Of a stretch of 64,000 bases of DNA, positions 1 to 14,849 are shown one piece after another. The notes beneath the pieces are model-generated. The model did not search any database. It was not told the DNA's origin and was given only the letters and a program-made list of their open reading frames with translations. Position 1 is the first letter of the stretch. The number at the start of each line of letters is the position of its first letter. The stretch spans positions 62,001 to 126,000 of the forward strand of contig NZ_BJNW01000005.1 in NCBI RefSeq assembly GCF_006539885.1, read 5' to 3'. Origin of the DNA: Kocuria varians. GTDB taxonomy: Bacteria; Actinomycetota; Actinomycetes; Actinomycetales; Micrococcaceae. The position numbers and the translations under genes are program-made.

Positions 1-781
1 CACCAGGTAGTCCATCGCGTAGTGGATGCCGTCCAGCTGCCGGCCGGGGATGTCCAGGTCGCGCGGGCGGGTGGCACCGGTGGCGACGATCACGGCGTCG
101 TAGCGGCGGCGCAGCGCGTCCCACGTGATGTCCTGGCCGATCTCCACGCCGGGGCGGAACTTGGTGCCCTCCTGGCGCATGATCTCCAGGCGGCGCTCCA
201 GCACCGACTTCTCGAGCTTGAAGTCCGGGATGCCGTAGCGCAGCAGCCCGCCGATGCTGTCGTCGCGCTCGTACACGGCCACGGTGAAGCCCGCCTGCGT
301 GAGCTGCTGCGCCGCGGCGAGACCCGCCGGACCGGAGCCCACGACCGCGATGGTCTTGCCCACGAGCCGCTGCGGGATGTACGGCTTGATGAGCTCGTCC
401 TCGAACGCCTTCTCGCCGATCGCGTACTCGACCTGCTTGATGGTCACGGCCGGCTGGTTGATGCCCAGCACGCACGAGGACTCGCACGGCGCCGGGCACA
501 CCCGCCCGGTGAACTCCGGGAAGTTGTTGGTGGCGTGCATGCGCTCGGACGCCTCGTCCCACTGCTCGCGCCACACGAGGTCGTTCCACTCCGGGATCAG
601 GTTGCCCAGCGGGCAGCCCTGGTGGCAGAACGGCACGCCGCAGTCCATGCACCGGCCGGCCTGCTCGTTGATCGTGCCGTCCTCCTGCCGCTGCTGGACC
701 TCCTTCCAGTCCATGAGTCGCACGGGAACGGGTCGCTTGGGGCGGTCCTCACGCGTGCGGACCTTGAGAAAACCACGGGGA

Positions 782-789
<8 letters not shown>
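1..789 (-). CDS. gltD: Glutamate synthase small subunit GltD (partial, N-terminal 263 residues)
   Basis: Small, beta subunit of NADPH-dependent glutamate synthase. It passes electrons from NADPH through FAD and Fe-S clusters to the large subunit for the conversion of glutamine plus 2-oxoglutarate to glutamate. The visible N-terminal part contains the ferredoxin-like cysteine clusters, Cys47, Cys50, Cys55 and Cys59 and then Cys98, Cys102 and Cys106, followed by the start of the FAD-binding domain. The chosen GTG start reads [10 protein letters not shown] and overlaps the end of gltB by 8 bases, so the two are translationally coupled. The frame stays open to base 1, and the C-terminal half lies outside the window; full-length relatives are about 480 residues. 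Confidence 0.95.
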
Positions 790-5482
<4,693 letters not shown>

Positions 5483-5828
5483 GGATGCTCCTCACCACGG
5501 GGTGGGCAGGTCTGGTGCGTCGACGATGCCCGGGGAACACTCGTGTGGGTGTGCAGCGGGCGCCGTGGGATCCAGGTGACGCGCGATGTCCGCCCCATTG
5601 CGGAAGGAGACGGTCCGAGAGGACCGAGGATCGGGCCCGGGAACCTTGCGGGTGAGCGGTTTCGGCGGGCGCGTGGGTAACTTACCACGTAACGCGTGTC
5701 ACCCCGTGCCGCGGGGCGTAGATGACGCCCCACGATGACGACTGCGGCTGACGCAGCATGCACAGGACCCCGGGACACGACGGTCCCGAGGTCCTGTGCG
5801 AGGCAGCCGGCCGCGCGGCCAGGCGGTC
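5483..5828 (-). promoter_or_regulatory. gltB upstream region with repeated GTnAC half-sites
   Basis: This 346-base stretch has no convincing gene. Read on the minus strand it contains GTGAC (5698-5702), GTTAC (5689-5693) and GTTAC (5677-5681), overlapping a possible -10 hexamer TAAGTT at 5679-5684. The half-sites resemble those of actinobacterial nitrogen regulators such as GlnR, but the spacing (4 and 7 bases) does not fit the GlnR consensus, so the assignment is weak. A leader of about 190 bases would follow before gltB. Terminator hairpins of the preceding gene lie at 5713-5731 and 5760-5799. Confidence 0.35.
5760..5799 (-). terminator. Terminator hairpin after lgt
   Basis: GCACAGGACC (5760-5769) pairs perfectly with GGTCCTGTGC (5790-5799), and the stem is extended by GGAC/GTCC inside it. 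It lies about 30 bases downstream of the lgt stop. A second short hairpin (GGGGCGT/ACGCCCC, 5713-5731) follows. Neither has a U-run, as is common for terminators in high-GC Actinobacteria. Confidence 0.7.
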
Positions 5829-6707
5829 TCAGGCGGTGGCGTCCGGGGCGGCCTGAGCCGCAGGCGCCGCGGGCTCCGTCCCGTCCCGGCGGCCCCTGCG
5901 TCCGACGACCACGAAGATCACGAGACCCGCGACCACGATGGCCAGCGAGGTCCACACGTGCACGCGCACCCCGCCGATCATCAGCGCCGGGTCCACGCGC
6001 AGAAACAGCTCGATCATGAGCCGGCCGAAGCCGTAGTACACCATGTACAGGGCGAAGAGCCGGCCGTGGCGCAGCTGGAAGCGGCGGTCCAGCGCCAGCA
6101 GGACCACCACACCGAGCAGGTTCCACAGGCTCTCGTAGAGGAACGTGGGGTGGAACAGGGTGTCCGCGGGCAGCCCCGCCGGGAAGTTCGGGGAGGAAGG
6201 TGAGATCTCCAGGCCCCACGGCAGCGTGGTGGGCTTCCCGAAGAGCTCCTGGTTGAACCAGTTGCCCCAGCGCCCGCACGCCTGGGCCAGCAGCAGCGCG
6301 GGCGCCACGCAGTCCGCGAAGACGGACAGGGGCAGCCCGTTCCGGCGCGAGACGAACCACGCGGCACCGGCCCCGAAGAGGACCGCGCCCATGATGCCGA
6401 GTCCGCCCTCCCAGATCCGGAACACCGCAGTCGGATCGGCCCCGGGGCCGAAGTACCCCTTGGGGTCCGTGATGAGCACGTGGTAGGCGCGCGCACCGAT
6501 GATCCCGGCGATCACCGCCCAGAAGACGATGTCCCACAGCACGTCCGGATCCTGACCGCGCTGCCTCCACCGGCGGGTCGTGAGCCAGATGGCCAGCCCG
6601 ATCCCCACCAGGATGCACAGCGCGTAGAAGTGCAGCGTGAAGAAGCCCAGGTGGATGCTGCTGATGCCCGGCGAGGGGATGGACGCGGGCACCAGGAGGG
6701 GCGTCAC
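5829..6707 (-). CDS. lgt: Prolipoprotein diacylglyceryl transferase Lgt
   Basis: Integral membrane enzyme that moves a diacylglyceryl group from phosphatidylglycerol to the lipobox cysteine of prolipoproteins. The 292-residue product has several hydrophobic segments, the early motif LHFYALCILVGIGLAIW and the Lgt signature GRWGNWFNQELFG at residues 145-157. The GTG start overlaps the trpA stop (GTGA, 6704-6707), so it is coupled to the trp genes. A lgt gene directly behind trpA is common in Actinobacteria. The C-terminus is a short Ala-rich tail. Terminator hairpins follow. Confidence 0.95.
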   Translation of the reverse strand: MTPLLVPASIPSPGISSIHLGFFTLHFYALCILVGIGLAIWLTTRRWRQRGQDPDVLWDIVFWAVIAGIIGARAYHVLITDPKGYFGPGADPTAVFRIWEGGLGIMGAVLFGAGAAWFVSRRNGLPLSVFADCVAPALLLAQACGRWGNWFNQELFGKPTTLPWGLEISPSSPNFPAGLPADTLFHPTFLYESLWNLLGVVVLLALDRRFQLRHGRLFALYMVYYGFGRLMIELFLRVDPALMIGGVRVHVWTSLAIVVAGLVIFVVVGRRGRRDGTEPAAPAAQAAPDATA

Positions 6708-7558
6708 TCGCGTCCCGCCAGGTGCGCCGCGAGCCTGCCCACGGCCTCGGGGCCACCCTCGCCCAGCGCGCGGACGAGTGCCGTGCCCACGATCACGCCG
6801 TCCGCGTACTCGCCGATCTCGAGCACGTGCTCGCGCGAGGAGACGCCCAGGCCCACGCACACGCGCTCGGCCCCGGCGGCCCGGGCACGGGCGACGACGT
6901 CCTCCGCGGCGGAGGACACCTGGTCGCGGGTGCCCGTGACGCCCATGACGGACACGGCGTACACGAAGCCGGACGCCGCGCTCACGGTCATGTCCATGCG
7001 CTCGCGCGTGGTGGACGGAGCCACCAGGAAGATCCGGTCCAGTCCGTGCTCCTGGGACGCCGCGAACCACTCCGAGGCCTCGTCCGGGATCAGGTCCGGG
7101 GTGATGACCCCGGCTCCCCCGGCCTCGGCCAGGCGGCGGGCGAACTCGTCCACGCCCTTCTGCAGCACGGGGTTCCAGTAGGTCATCACCACGGGTACGG
7201 CGTCCGTGCGCTCGGCGACCGCGCGCACCACGGTGAACGCGTCCGCCACGCGGAAGCCGTTGGCCAGGGCCGCGGTGGTGGCCGCCTGGATCACCGGACC
7301 GTCCATCACGGGGTCCGAGTAGGGAATGCCGATCTCGATCACGTCCGCGCCGTTGCGACCCAGGGCGACGGCGGCCTCGACCGACTCCTCGACCGTGGGG
7401 TACCCGGCGGGCAGGTACCCCACGAGCGCGGGGCGACCCTGCGCGCGGCACTGCTCGATCCGCCGCGAGAGCGCGGAGTCGGGGTTGCGGGACAGGCCCT
7501 TGGGGACGATGCGTTCGGTCAGCGTGACGGGCGTGCCGCCCGTTGCGGGGGTGCTCAC
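6704..7558 (-). CDS. trpA: Tryptophan synthase alpha chain TrpA
   Basis: Alpha subunit of tryptophan synthase, 284 residues. It cleaves indole-3-glycerol phosphate to indole and glyceraldehyde 3-phosphate, and indole is channelled to the beta subunit. The catalytic acids are Glu75 (in ADVIEIG) and Asp86 (in SDPVMDGP), with the same 11-residue spacing as Glu49/Asp60 of the Salmonella enzyme. The GTG start overlaps the stop of the upstream trpC-trpB fusion by GTGA, and the stop overlaps lgt in the same way. The first 20 residues are slightly longer than usual. Confidence 0.95.
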   Translation of the reverse strand: MSTPATGGTPVTLTERIVPKGLSRNPDSALSRRIEQCRAQGRPALVGYLPAGYPTVEESVEAAVALGRNGADVIEIGIPYSDPVMDGPVIQAATTAALANGFRVADAFTVVRAVAERTDAVPVVMTYWNPVLQKGVDEFARRLAEAGGAGVITPDLIPDEASEWFAASQEHGLDRIFLVAPSTTRERMDMTVSAASGFVYAVSVMGVTGTRDQVSSAAEDVVARARAAGAERVCVGLGVSSREHVLEIGEYADGVIVGTALVRALGEGGPEAVGRLAAHLAGRE

Positions 7559-9720
7559 AGTTGTTCGCCTTTCTGGGCCACGCGTTCCTCGTGGCTGTCG
7601 TCCGGGAGCATGTCGAACCACTCGGCGGCCGTGGCGACGTCCTTGTCGCCGCGCCCGGAGAGGGAGACCACGATGATCTTCTGCGCGGCCGCCTCCGGGC
7701 CGAGCTCGCGCACCCAGCGGGCGGCGACCTCGCGGGCCCCCGCGAGTGCGTGCGAGGATTCGATGGCGGGGATGATGCCCTCGGTGCGGCACAGCAGCCG
7801 GAAGGCGTCCATGGCCTGGACGTCCGTCACGGCCTCGTACTTCACGCGGCCGATGGAGTGCAGGTAGGAGTGCTCGGGACCCACCGCGGGGTAGTCGAGC
7901 CCGGCGGAGATCGAGTGGGACTCCACCGTCTGCCCGTCCGTGTCCTGCATCAGGAACGTCCTGGAGCCGTGCATCACGCCCGGGCGGCCGAGTGTGATGG
8001 TCGCCGCGTGACGGCCCGTCTCCACGCCGTCGCCGCCGGCCTCGTTGCCGTAGAGCTCCACGGAGGCGTCGTCCAGGAAGCCGTGGAAGATGCCGATGGC
8101 GTTAGATCCGCCGCCCACGCACGCTGTGACGGCGTCCGGGAGGCGACCGGCCTTCTCGAGGATCTGCGCGCGGGCCTCCTCGCCGATCTGCTCGTGGAAG
8201 TAGCGCACCATCGCGGGGAACGGGTGCGGCCCGGCGGCCGTGCCCAGCAGGTAGTGCGTGGTGTCCACGGAGGCCACCCAGTCCCGCAGCGCCTCGTTGA
8301 TCGCGTCCTTGAGGGTGCGCGAGCCGTTCGTCACGGCCACGACCTCCGCACCGAGCAGGCGCATGCGGGCCACGTTCAGGGCCTGGCGACGGGTGTCCTC
8401 CTCGCCCATGTACACGCAGCACTCCATGCCGAACAGCGCCGCGGCGGTGGCGGTGGCCACGCCGTGCTGGCCCGCGCCGGTCTCCGCGATCAGCCGTGTC
8501 TTGCCCATGCGCCGGGCGAGCAGCGCCTGGCCCAGCACGTTGTTGATCTTGTGGGAGCCCGTGTGGTTGAGGTCCTCGCGCTTGAGGAAGACCCGCACAC
8601 CCAGCTCCGCGCCGAAGCGCTCCGCCTCGGTCAGCAGGGACGGGCGGCCCGAGTACTCGCGCGAGAGCCGGGAGAACTCCTCCAGGAAATCCTCGTCCGT
8701 GCGGGCCTTCTCGAAGGTCTCGGTGAGCTCGTCGAGCGCGGCCACGAGGGACTCGGGCATCCAGCGCCCGCCGAAGTCCCCGAAGTACGGCCCCGGGGCC
8801 TCGCGCAGGGTCGACGGCGCGCCCTGCGCGGCCTCCCCCGTCACCTGCGCGGCGGCGAACTCCTCCTGCGCGGCCGGCGGGGTCACGCCGTCGAGGAACT
8901 CCCCGCGGGCGAGGGCGCCCACCTCACGGAAGCGCGCGATGCTCTGCGCCGGGTCCTCCGAGCACACGAGCACCTCGCCCGCGAGCACGGCGTTCGCGCC
9001 GTGGCCGGCGTAGAGCCGGATCTGGTCCTCGCCGAGCACACCGGACTCCGCCACGACGACGACGTCCCCGGGGATCTCCCCCGCCACGCGGCCGAAGGTG
9101 TGGACGTCCACGTCCAGCGTCTTGAGGTTGCGCGTGTTCACGCCGATGATCCGGGCGCCGGCGGCCACCGCCCGCCGGACCTCCTCGGACGTGTGCGTCT
9201 CCACGAGGGCGTGCATGCCCAGCTCGTGGGTCAGCTCGAGCAGGCGGCGCAGGTGGGCGTCGTCGAGGGCGGCCACGATGAGCAGCACGAGGTCCGCGCC
9301 GTGGGCCCGCGCCTCCCACACCTGGTACTCGTCCACGACGAAGTCCTTGCGCAGCACCGGGACGTCCACCGCGGCACGCACGGCGTCGAGGTCCTCGAGC
9401 GAGCCCCCGAAGCGGCGCTGCTCCGTGAGCACGGAGATCGCCGAGGCTCCCCCGCGCTCGTAGCTCGCGGCCAGCGCGGCAGGATCGGCGATCTCCGCCA
9501 GCGCGCCCTTGGAGGGGCTGGAGCGCTTGACCTCCGCGATCACCTGCACGGAGGCGGGCGCGGTGCCGCGCAGTGCCGCCTCCGCGTCCAGCGCCGGTTC
9601 GCGCTGCTCGGCGGCGCGCCGCACCTCGTCCAGGCCCACCCGGGCCCTGCGACTCGCGAGGTCCTCGCGCACCCCCGCGATGATCTGGTCCAGCACCGTG
9701 CCGGTGTGCTGCTGCGTCAT
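7555..9720 (-). CDS. trpCB: Fused indole-3-glycerol phosphate synthase / tryptophan synthase beta chain (TrpC-TrpB)
   Basis: One uninterrupted 721-residue frame carries two complete enzymes. Residues 1 to about 270 are indole-3-glycerol phosphate synthase ([52 protein letters not shown]). An Ala/Gln/Glu-rich linker covers about 274-305. From about 306 the PLP enzyme TrpB follows, beginning [17 protein letters not shown], with the PLP lysine near residue 391 in [10 protein letters not shown] and the phosphate loop GGGSNAIG. The ATG at 9720 is chosen for its GAGGAG ribosome site; two longer in-frame starts lack one. Separate trpC and trpB genes are the norm. The linker shows no frameshift, so the fusion looks real. 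Confidence 0.93.
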   Translation of the reverse strand: MTQQHTGTVLDQIIAGVREDLASRRARVGLDEVRRAAEQREPALDAEAALRGTAPASVQVIAEVKRSSPSKGALAEIADPAALAASYERGGASAISVLTEQRRFGGSLEDLDAVRAAVDVPVLRKDFVVDEYQVWEARAHGADLVLLIVAALDDAHLRRLLELTHELGMHALVETHTSEEVRRAVAAGARIIGVNTRNLKTLDVDVHTFGRVAGEIPGDVVVVAESGVLGEDQIRLYAGHGANAVLAGEVLVCSEDPAQSIARFREVGALARGEFLDGVTPPAAQEEFAAAQVTGEAAQGAPSTLREAPGPYFGDFGGRWMPESLVAALDELTETFEKARTDEDFLEEFSRLSREYSGRPSLLTEAERFGAELGVRVFLKREDLNHTGSHKINNVLGQALLARRMGKTRLIAETGAGQHGVATATAAALFGMECCVYMGEEDTRRQALNVARMRLLGAEVVAVTNGSRTLKDAINEALRDWVASVDTTHYLLGTAAGPHPFPAMVRYFHEQIGEEARAQILEKAGRLPDAVTACVGGGSNAIGIFHGFLDDASVELYGNEAGGDGVETGRHAATITLGRPGVMHGSRTFLMQDTDGQTVESHSISAGLDYPAVGPEHSYLHSIGRVKYEAVTDVQAMDAFRLLCRTEGIIPAIESSHALAGAREVAARWVRELGPEAAAQKIIVVSLSGRGDKDVATAAEWFDMLPDDSHEERVAQKGEQL

Positions 9721-9776
9721 GCGACTCCTCATTCGTCGGTCCGCGGGCCGGTGCCGCAGCACCCGGCGTGCGGAAG

Positions 9777-9815
9777 ACGATGACCAGTTCCACGCACTGC
9801 GGAACTGGTCATCGT
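9777..9815 (-). terminator. Perfect 15-bp hairpin before trpC-trpB
   Basis: ACGATGACCAGTTCC (9777-9791) pairs perfectly with its complement at 9801-9815 around a 9-base loop. It lies 35 bases after the stop of the small membrane gene and 57 bases before trpC-trpB on the same strand. No U-run follows. It may be a terminator or a partial attenuator within the trp operon. I see no Trp-rich leader peptide. Confidence 0.55.
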
Positions 9816-9849
9816 CGGTGGTTCTCCGTGCCGATCCCCGGGCGGGTGA

Positions 9850-10095
9850 TCAGTGGGAGGCGGTCTTGGAACCGCCCTTGCCATAGCCCATGGCCTTGAG
9901 CACGCCGCCCACGATCACGCCGAGGACGATCAGGCCGATGCCGACCACCGTGACCGGGGTCGAGGCCATCACGAAGCCGGTGCAGCCTACGAGGACGCCC
10001 ACGGTCATCACGGCCACGCAGGCCCAGGCGGCCACGGTGTTGCCGTGGCCCACCGCGGCGGTGTGGTCCAGGATGATCTGATCGGTGTTCGACAT
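9850..10095 (-). CDS. Small HGxxPAAW-type membrane protein of the trp operon
   Basis: An 81-residue protein with two hydrophobic segments (about residues 24-46 and 48-68) and a basic Gly/Lys-rich tail. The sequence GHGNTVAAW near residue 16 resembles the HGxxPAAW motif of small actinobacterial proteins encoded within trp operons, with Val in place of Pro. No biochemical function is known to me. It sits between the Trp-associated membrane protein and trpC-trpB. The ATG has GGAGAG upstream. A strong hairpin follows the stop. Confidence 0.82.
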   Translation of the reverse strand: MSNTDQIILDHTAAVGHGNTVAAWACVAVMTVGVLVGCTGFVMASTPVTVVGIGLIVLGVIVGGVLKAMGYGKGGSKTASH

Positions 10096-10226
10096 GCGTG
10101 TCCACTCTCCCGTGCCGGTCGGGCCGCTCGGCCCGTGGTGTGCTGTGCCCGCGCCGGGGCGCGGGACGAAATCTCTGGGTCCATTGTGCCACGTGCCCGG
10201 GGAGCAGACCGGGCAGTCGTGGCGTG

Positions 10227-10868
10227 TCAGTCCTCGCGGGTGGGGTCCTCGCCACGCGTGAGGGCGTCCCACGTGTCGATGTCGTCCGCGTGGTCCAGGG
10301 CCTGGGCCTCCCCCGCGGTCGCGGGCGACGTCGTGGTTCCCGACGCCGCGGCGTCGGCCCCGGCACCGCCCGTACCCGTGACGGCGGCGCGGTCGTAGCG
10401 CTGCGAGACGCGCCGCCGGGCGCGCTGGGCGACCAGTACGAGCCACACACCGCACAGCCCGAGCAGCACGCCGGCGGCCACCGCGCCCCACGGCCAGCCG
10501 GTCAGGGCGTAGTCCCCGCCCTCGCTGATCACGCCGGTGCGCGTGCCCACGGTGGGCTGCGCCGCCGCACGGGGGTCGGAGGTCACGGCGAGCACCGCGA
10601 CCACCGCGCCCACGCCCGCCAGGGCGACAACGACGCCGACGACGCTGCGTAGCCACCGGCCACCGAGCACCGAGGCCACGGCGGCGACGGCCGCCACCAG
10701 CCCCAGGGCCGTGACGGCCGGAGCGGCATCCGAGCCGGTGACGTCCACGGTGACCGGTTGCAGGGACGTGGTGACCCCCGCGTGGATCCACGTCAGCGTG
10801 GTGGTGCCGAACAGGGCCAGGGCGCACAGCAGCGTGACCAGGACGGCGGGGGCGGTACGGCGCAGCAA
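10227..10868 (-). CDS. Trp biosynthesis-associated membrane protein
   Basis: A 213-residue protein with four predicted membrane helices and a charged, Ala/Thr-rich cytoplasmic tail of about 75 residues. It matches in layout and position the actinobacterial family of Trp-associated membrane proteins found directly behind trpE, whose role is unknown. No ATG is suitably placed. TTG at 10868 is chosen because AGGAG precedes it by about 8 bases; a CTG immediately downstream is an alternative. The start lies 36 bases after the trpE stop. Confidence 0.8.
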   Translation of the reverse strand: MLRRTAPAVLVTLLCALALFGTTTLTWIHAGVTTSLQPVTVDVTGSDAAPAVTALGLVAAVAAVASVLGGRWLRSVVGVVVALAGVGAVVAVLAVTSDPRAAAQPTVGTRTGVISEGGDYALTGWPWGAVAAGVLLGLCGVWLVLVAQRARRRVSQRYDRAAVTGTGGAGADAAASGTTTSPATAGEAQALDHADDIDTWDALTRGEDPTRED

Positions 10869-10903
10869 ATGGGGGCTCCTCGAGGGACGCGGTGTCGGGG
10901 GTG

Positions 10904-12463
10904 TCAGCGCTGCAGGGAGCGCAGCGACTCGGCAATCAGGGCCGCGCGCAGGGGTGCGGTCGCCTTGTTCAGGGACTCCAGGGCCTCGGCCTCGGGGTCC
11001 GAGTCCGCCACGATACCGCCGCCCGCCTGGACGTACGCCGTACCCCCGAGCAGGAGCGCGGTGCGGATCGCGATGGCCATGTCCATGTTTCCCGCGAAGT
11101 CCATGTAGCCCACGACGCCGCCGTAGACGGCCCGGCGCAGCGGTTCGTACTCGTCGAGCAGCTGCAGCGCCCGGGGCTTCGGGGCGCCGGAGAGGGTGCC
11201 CGCCGGGAAGGTCGCGGCGAGCACGTCGTACGCGCTCACGTCCTCGCGCATCCGGGCCACCACGGTGGAGCACAGGTGCATGATGTGGCTGAAGCGCTCG
11301 ATCTCCATGAACTCGCTGACGTCCACGCTGCCCGGCTCGGCGATCCGCGAGAGGTCGTTGCGCGCGAGGTCCACCAGCATCAGGTGCTCCGCGCGCTCCT
11401 TGTCGTCGGCAAGCAGCTCCTGGCCCAGGGCGAGGTCCTCGTCCACGGTGGCGCCGCGGGGCCGAGAGCCCGCGATCGGGTGCGTCACGGCCTGCTTGCC
11501 GGTGACCGTCACGAGCGCCTCGGGCGAGGAGCCGACGATCGAGTAGGGCCGGCCGTCCGCGTCCTCGAACGAGTACAGGTACATGTACGGGCTCGGGTTG
11601 ATCCGCCGCAGGGTGCGGTAGACGTCCAGGGAGCTGGCGCGGCACTCGGCCTCGAAGCGGCGGGAGACGACCACCTGGAAGATGTCGCCGTCCACGATCG
11701 CCTGCTTGCCGCGGTCGATCGCGGACATGAACAGCTCGCGGTCCCACGACTGGCGCACGAGGGACTCCACGTCCCCGGAGGCGAGGTCCTCACGCTCCGA
11801 CACGGAGACCGTGGTGTGTCCGAGCGGGGTGGCCAGCCGCTCCACCATGGAGCGCACGCGGCGTACGGCGTCGTGGTAGGCGGCGTCCAGGCCCTCGTCC
11901 GTGTCGTTGAGGTTCACCGCATTGCCCACGAGCGTGACGGTGCCGTCCTTGCTGTCGTGCACCGCCATGTCCGCGACGAGGTTCATCGCGAGCTCCGGGA
12001 CGTGCAGGTCGTCCTGCGGCGGGTGCGGCAGCTTCTCCCAGCGCCGCACGGCCTCCCAGCCCACGAAGCCGACCATGCCGCTCGTGAGCGGGGGCACGCC
12101 CTCGAAGGGGTCGGTGTGCAGCAGCTCCATGGTGGCGCGCAGGGCATCGAGGGGGTCACCGCTCGTGGGTGCACCGGAGGGCGCCTCCCCGAGCCAGTGC
12201 GCCTCGCCGTCGCGCGCGGTCAGCGTGGCCAGGGAGCCGGCGCCCACGAAGGAGTAGCGGGACCACACCCCGCCCTCGGCCGCGGACTCCAGCAGGAACG
12301 TCCCGGGGGCCGGGTCCCCGTCACGCGTGACGAGACACCGGTACAGGCCCACGGGCGTCAGGGCGTCCGCGAGCACGGTGGTGCGCACGGGAATCACGCG
12401 GCGCGTGCGCGCGACCTCCCGGAACTCCTCGAGGGTGGGTGTGATGGTGCCGAGTTCCCGCAT
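10904..12463 (-). CDS. trpE: Anthranilate synthase component I TrpE
   Basis: Anthranilate synthase large subunit, 519 residues. It converts chorismate plus ammonia (from the TrpG glutaminase) to anthranilate, the first committed step to tryptophan. Chorismate-binding motifs are visible in the C-terminal half: [44 protein letters not shown] and [15 protein letters not shown]. The start codon directly abuts the hisI stop (TGAATG), so the two are coupled. No trpG, trpD or trpF is seen in the window; in many Actinobacteria the HisA homologue PriA replaces TrpF. Confidence 0.96.
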   Translation of the reverse strand: MRELGTITPTLEEFREVARTRRVIPVRTTVLADALTPVGLYRCLVTRDGDPAPGTFLLESAAEGGVWSRYSFVGAGSLATLTARDGEAHWLGEAPSGAPTSGDPLDALRATMELLHTDPFEGVPPLTSGMVGFVGWEAVRRWEKLPHPPQDDLHVPELAMNLVADMAVHDSKDGTVTLVGNAVNLNDTDEGLDAAYHDAVRRVRSMVERLATPLGHTTVSVSEREDLASGDVESLVRQSWDRELFMSAIDRGKQAIVDGDIFQVVVSRRFEAECRASSLDVYRTLRRINPSPYMYLYSFEDADGRPYSIVGSSPEALVTVTGKQAVTHPIAGSRPRGATVDEDLALGQELLADDKERAEHLMLVDLARNDLSRIAEPGSVDVSEFMEIERFSHIMHLCSTVVARMREDVSAYDVLAATFPAGTLSGAPKPRALQLLDEYEPLRRAVYGGVVGYMDFAGNMDMAIAIRTALLLGGTAYVQAGGGIVADSDPEAEALESLNKATAPLRAALIAESLRSLQR

Positions 12464-12835
12464 TCAAACCGCCTTTTCCGCGTGGAGGTCCCGCTCGTCG
12501 AAACATGTGCGCGAGCCCGTGTGGCACGCCGCGCCGGTCTGGTCCACCCGCACGAGCAGGGCGTCGCCATCGCAGTCCAGGTGCACCGAGTGCACCGCCT
12601 GGACGTGGCCGGAGGTGTCCCCCTTGCGCCAGTACTCCTGGCGGGATCGGGACCAGAAGGTCACCCGGCCCTCGGTCAGGGTGCGGCGCAGGGCCTCGTC
12701 GTCCATCCAGCCCAGCATCAGCACCTCCAGGGTGTCGTACTGCTGCACCACGGCCGCCACGAGTCCGGCGGGGTCGCGCTTGAGCCGCTCGGCGACGGCC
12801 GGGTCCAGGGTGTCCTCGTTGCGCGCCGCACTCAT
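12464..12835 (-). CDS. hisI: Phosphoribosyl-AMP cyclohydrolase HisI
   Basis: Opens the purine ring of phosphoribosyl-AMP in histidine biosynthesis. The 123-residue protein has the core [20 protein letters not shown] and the metal and active-site segments [21 protein letters not shown]. It is the monofunctional form; the HisE pyrophosphatase is encoded separately at 14580-14843. The ATG overlaps the hisF stop (ATGA at 12832-12835), and the stop abuts the trpE start. Confidence 0.95.
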   Translation of the reverse strand: MSAARNEDTLDPAVAERLKRDPAGLVAAVVQQYDTLEVLMLGWMDDEALRRTLTEGRVTFWSRSRQEYWRKGDTSGHVQAVHSVHLDCDGDALLVRVDQTGAACHTGSRTCFDERDLHAEKAV

Positions 12836-13599
12836 CGCCGCACCTCGTACCCGGCGGCGTGCAGGGCGTCCTTGACCTGCGCAATGGCCTCGTGCGGACC
12901 GAAGTGGAAGATCGAGGCGGCCAGGACGGCGTCGGCCCCGGCGGCCACCGCCGGCGGGAAGTGCTCGGGGGCACCCGCTCCGCCGGACGCGATCAGCGGC
13001 ACGCGCACGCGCTCTCGCACGGCGGAGATCATCTCCAGGTCGAAACCCTCGCGGGTGCCGTCCGCGTCCATGGAGTTGAGCAGGATCTCCCCCACCCCGC
13101 GCTCCTCGGCCTCGTGTGCCCACTCGAGGGCGTCCATGCCGGTGAGCGTGCGGCCGCCGTGGGTCGTGACCTCGTAGCCCGACGCCGTGTTGCCCGTGCG
13201 GCGCGCGTCGAGGGAGAGCACCAGGACCTGGTTGCCGAAACGGTCGGTGATCTCGTCGATGACCTCCGGGCGGGTGACCGCCGCGGTGTTGATGGACGCC
13301 TTGTCCGCGCCGCAGCGCAGCAGCCGGTCCACGTCCTGCGGCGTGCGCACGCCGCCACCCACGGTCAGCGGGATGAAGACCTGCTCGGCGGCCCGGCCCA
13401 CGACGTCGAACATCGTGTCCCGTTCAGCCGAGGACGCGGTGACGTCCAGGAACGTGAGCTCGTCCGCGCGGGCCAGGTTGTACCGCGCGGCCAGCTCCAC
13501 GGGATCCCCGGCGTCGCGCAGGTTCTCGAAGTTCACGCCCTTGACCACACGCCCGGCGTCCACGTCCAGGCACGGGATGACCCGTACGGCCACACCCAT
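12832..13599 (-). CDS. hisF: Imidazole glycerol phosphate synthase cyclase subunit HisF
   Basis: The TIM-barrel cyclase subunit of IGP synthase, 255 residues. It works with the HisH glutaminase to form imidazole glycerol phosphate and AICAR. The N-terminus [20 protein letters not shown] contains the catalytic aspartate (Asp12); the second catalytic aspartate lies in VLSLDARR. The ATG at 13599 gives the family-typical N-terminus; a GTG one codon upstream is an alternative. It is the first gene of a hisF-hisI-trpE unit, separated from hisG by 65 bases. Confidence 0.95.
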   Translation of the reverse strand: MGVAVRVIPCLDVDAGRVVKGVNFENLRDAGDPVELAARYNLARADELTFLDVTASSAERDTMFDVVGRAAEQVFIPLTVGGGVRTPQDVDRLLRCGADKASINTAAVTRPEVIDEITDRFGNQVLVLSLDARRTGNTASGYEVTTHGGRTLTGMDALEWAHEAEERGVGEILLNSMDADGTREGFDLEMISAVRERVRVPLIASGGAGAPEHFPPAVAAGADAVLAASIFHFGPHEAIAQVKDALHAAGYEVRR

Positions 13600-13664
13600 C
13601 ACGTCACCGTCCTCACTGTTGCGAAAGTTTCTTGGCGGCCCGTCCCCGGGCCGCTCGGCGCGGG

Positions 13665-14510
13665 TCAGATCCGCGCGGCCTGGATGGGCGAGACCAGGAT
13701 GGCCCTGGCCCCGACCTCGTAGAGCGCGTCCATCACGTTGTTGGTGTCGCCCTTGAGGACCATCGCGCGCACCGCCACGGCGCCGTCGCGGCCGAGCGGG
13801 GAGATCGTGGGGCCCTGCATGCCGGGGGTGATCTCCATGGCGGCAGGCAGCAGCTCCTCGCTGATGTCGTAGTCCATCATCACGTACTGCCGGGCCACGA
13901 GCACGCCCTGCAGACGGCGTCGCAGCACCTGCAGCCCCTCCGGCTCGGGCTCGTCCCCGCGGCGGATCAGCAGGGCCTCGGAGTGCATGATCGGCTCGTC
14001 GAAGATCTCCAGCCCGGCGGCGCGCAGGGTGTTGCCGGTCTCCACGACGTCTGCGATCGCGTCCGCGACGCCCAGCCGGATCGAGGACTCCACCGCACCG
14101 TCCAGGCGCACGACCTCCGCGTTCACGCCCTGGCTCCGCAGGTGACGCTCGAGCAGCAGCTGATAGCTCGTGGCGATCCGCTTGCCCTCGAGCTCCCGGA
14201 GGTCCTGGAACTGGCCGCGGGGCCCCGCCAGGCGGAAGGTCGAGCGGGCGAAGTCCAGGCCCAGCTCCTCGTGGGCCTGCGCCCCGGAGTCCAGCAGCAG
14301 GTCCCGACCGGTGATGCCCAGGTCCAGGGTGCCGCCGCCCACGTAGATCGCGATGTCACGGGGCCGCAGGTAGAAGAACTCCACGTGGTTCTCGTTGTCC
14401 ACGAGCACGAGCTCCCGGCTGCTGCGCCGCTGCCGGTAGCCGGCCTCGGTGAGCATGGTGATGGCGGCTTCCGACAGCGCACCCTTGTTGGGCACGGCGA
14501 CTCGCAGCAT
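13665..14510 (-). CDS. hisG: ATP phosphoribosyltransferase HisG (long form)
   Basis: First enzyme of histidine biosynthesis, joining ATP and PRPP, and normally the target of feedback inhibition by histidine. At 281 residues it is the long, self-sufficient form with a C-terminal regulatory domain, so no HisZ is required. Visible motifs include [32 protein letters not shown] and the PRPP loop [14 protein letters not shown]. The ATG has AAAGGA upstream. It follows hisE after a 69-base gap. Confidence 0.95.
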   Translation of the reverse strand: MLRVAVPNKGALSEAAITMLTEAGYRQRRSSRELVLVDNENHVEFFYLRPRDIAIYVGGGTLDLGITGRDLLLDSGAQAHEELGLDFARSTFRLAGPRGQFQDLRELEGKRIATSYQLLLERHLRSQGVNAEVVRLDGAVESSIRLGVADAIADVVETGNTLRAAGLEIFDEPIMHSEALLIRRGDEPEPEGLQVLRRRLQGVLVARQYVMMDYDISEELLPAAMEITPGMQGPTISPLGRDGAVAVRAMVLKGDTNNVMDALYEVGARAILVSPIQAARI

Positions 14511-14579
14511 GGTGTTCCTTTCCGCGGTGGCGGGCGGTGGGGCGTGGGCGGGGAAGATCCGGGCGGGCGGCGCGCGGGA

Positions 14580-14843
14580 TCAGAGGTGCTTGTAGACGTC
14601 CTCGAGGCTCATGCCCTTGGCGATCATCATGACCTGCAGGTGGTAGAGCAGCTGGGAGATCTCCTCCGCTGCCTCGGCGTCCGTCTCGTACTCGCACGCC
14701 ATCCACACCTCGGCGGCCTCCTCCACGACCTTCTTGCCGATCCCGTGCACCCCGGAGTCCAGCTCCGTGACGGTCTTGGAGCCCTCGGGGCGCCGCGCGG
14801 CCTTGTCGCTGAGTTCGGTGAAGAGGTCTTCGAAGGTTTTCAC
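14580..14843 (-). CDS. hisE: Phosphoribosyl-ATP pyrophosphatase HisE
   Basis: Hydrolyses phosphoribosyl-ATP to phosphoribosyl-AMP. The 87-residue all-alpha MazG-like protein has the metal-binding motif [12 protein letters not shown] and [12 protein letters not shown]. The start is GTG with no Shine-Dalgarno sequence. A -10-like TACCCT lies only 6 bases upstream (14850-14855), so the transcript is probably leaderless. It is the first gene of the his unit. Confidence 0.94.
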   Translation of the reverse strand: MKTFEDLFTELSDKAARRPEGSKTVTELDSGVHGIGKKVVEEAAEVWMACEYETDAEAAEEISQLLYHLQVMMIAKGMSLEDVYKHL

Positions 14844-14849
14844 CGTTCT

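Noticed and set aside
9721-9849. Trp leader peptide and attenuator before trpC-trpB
   Set aside because: A short open frame starts in the hairpin but has no tandem Trp codons, and no alternative pairing is evident.
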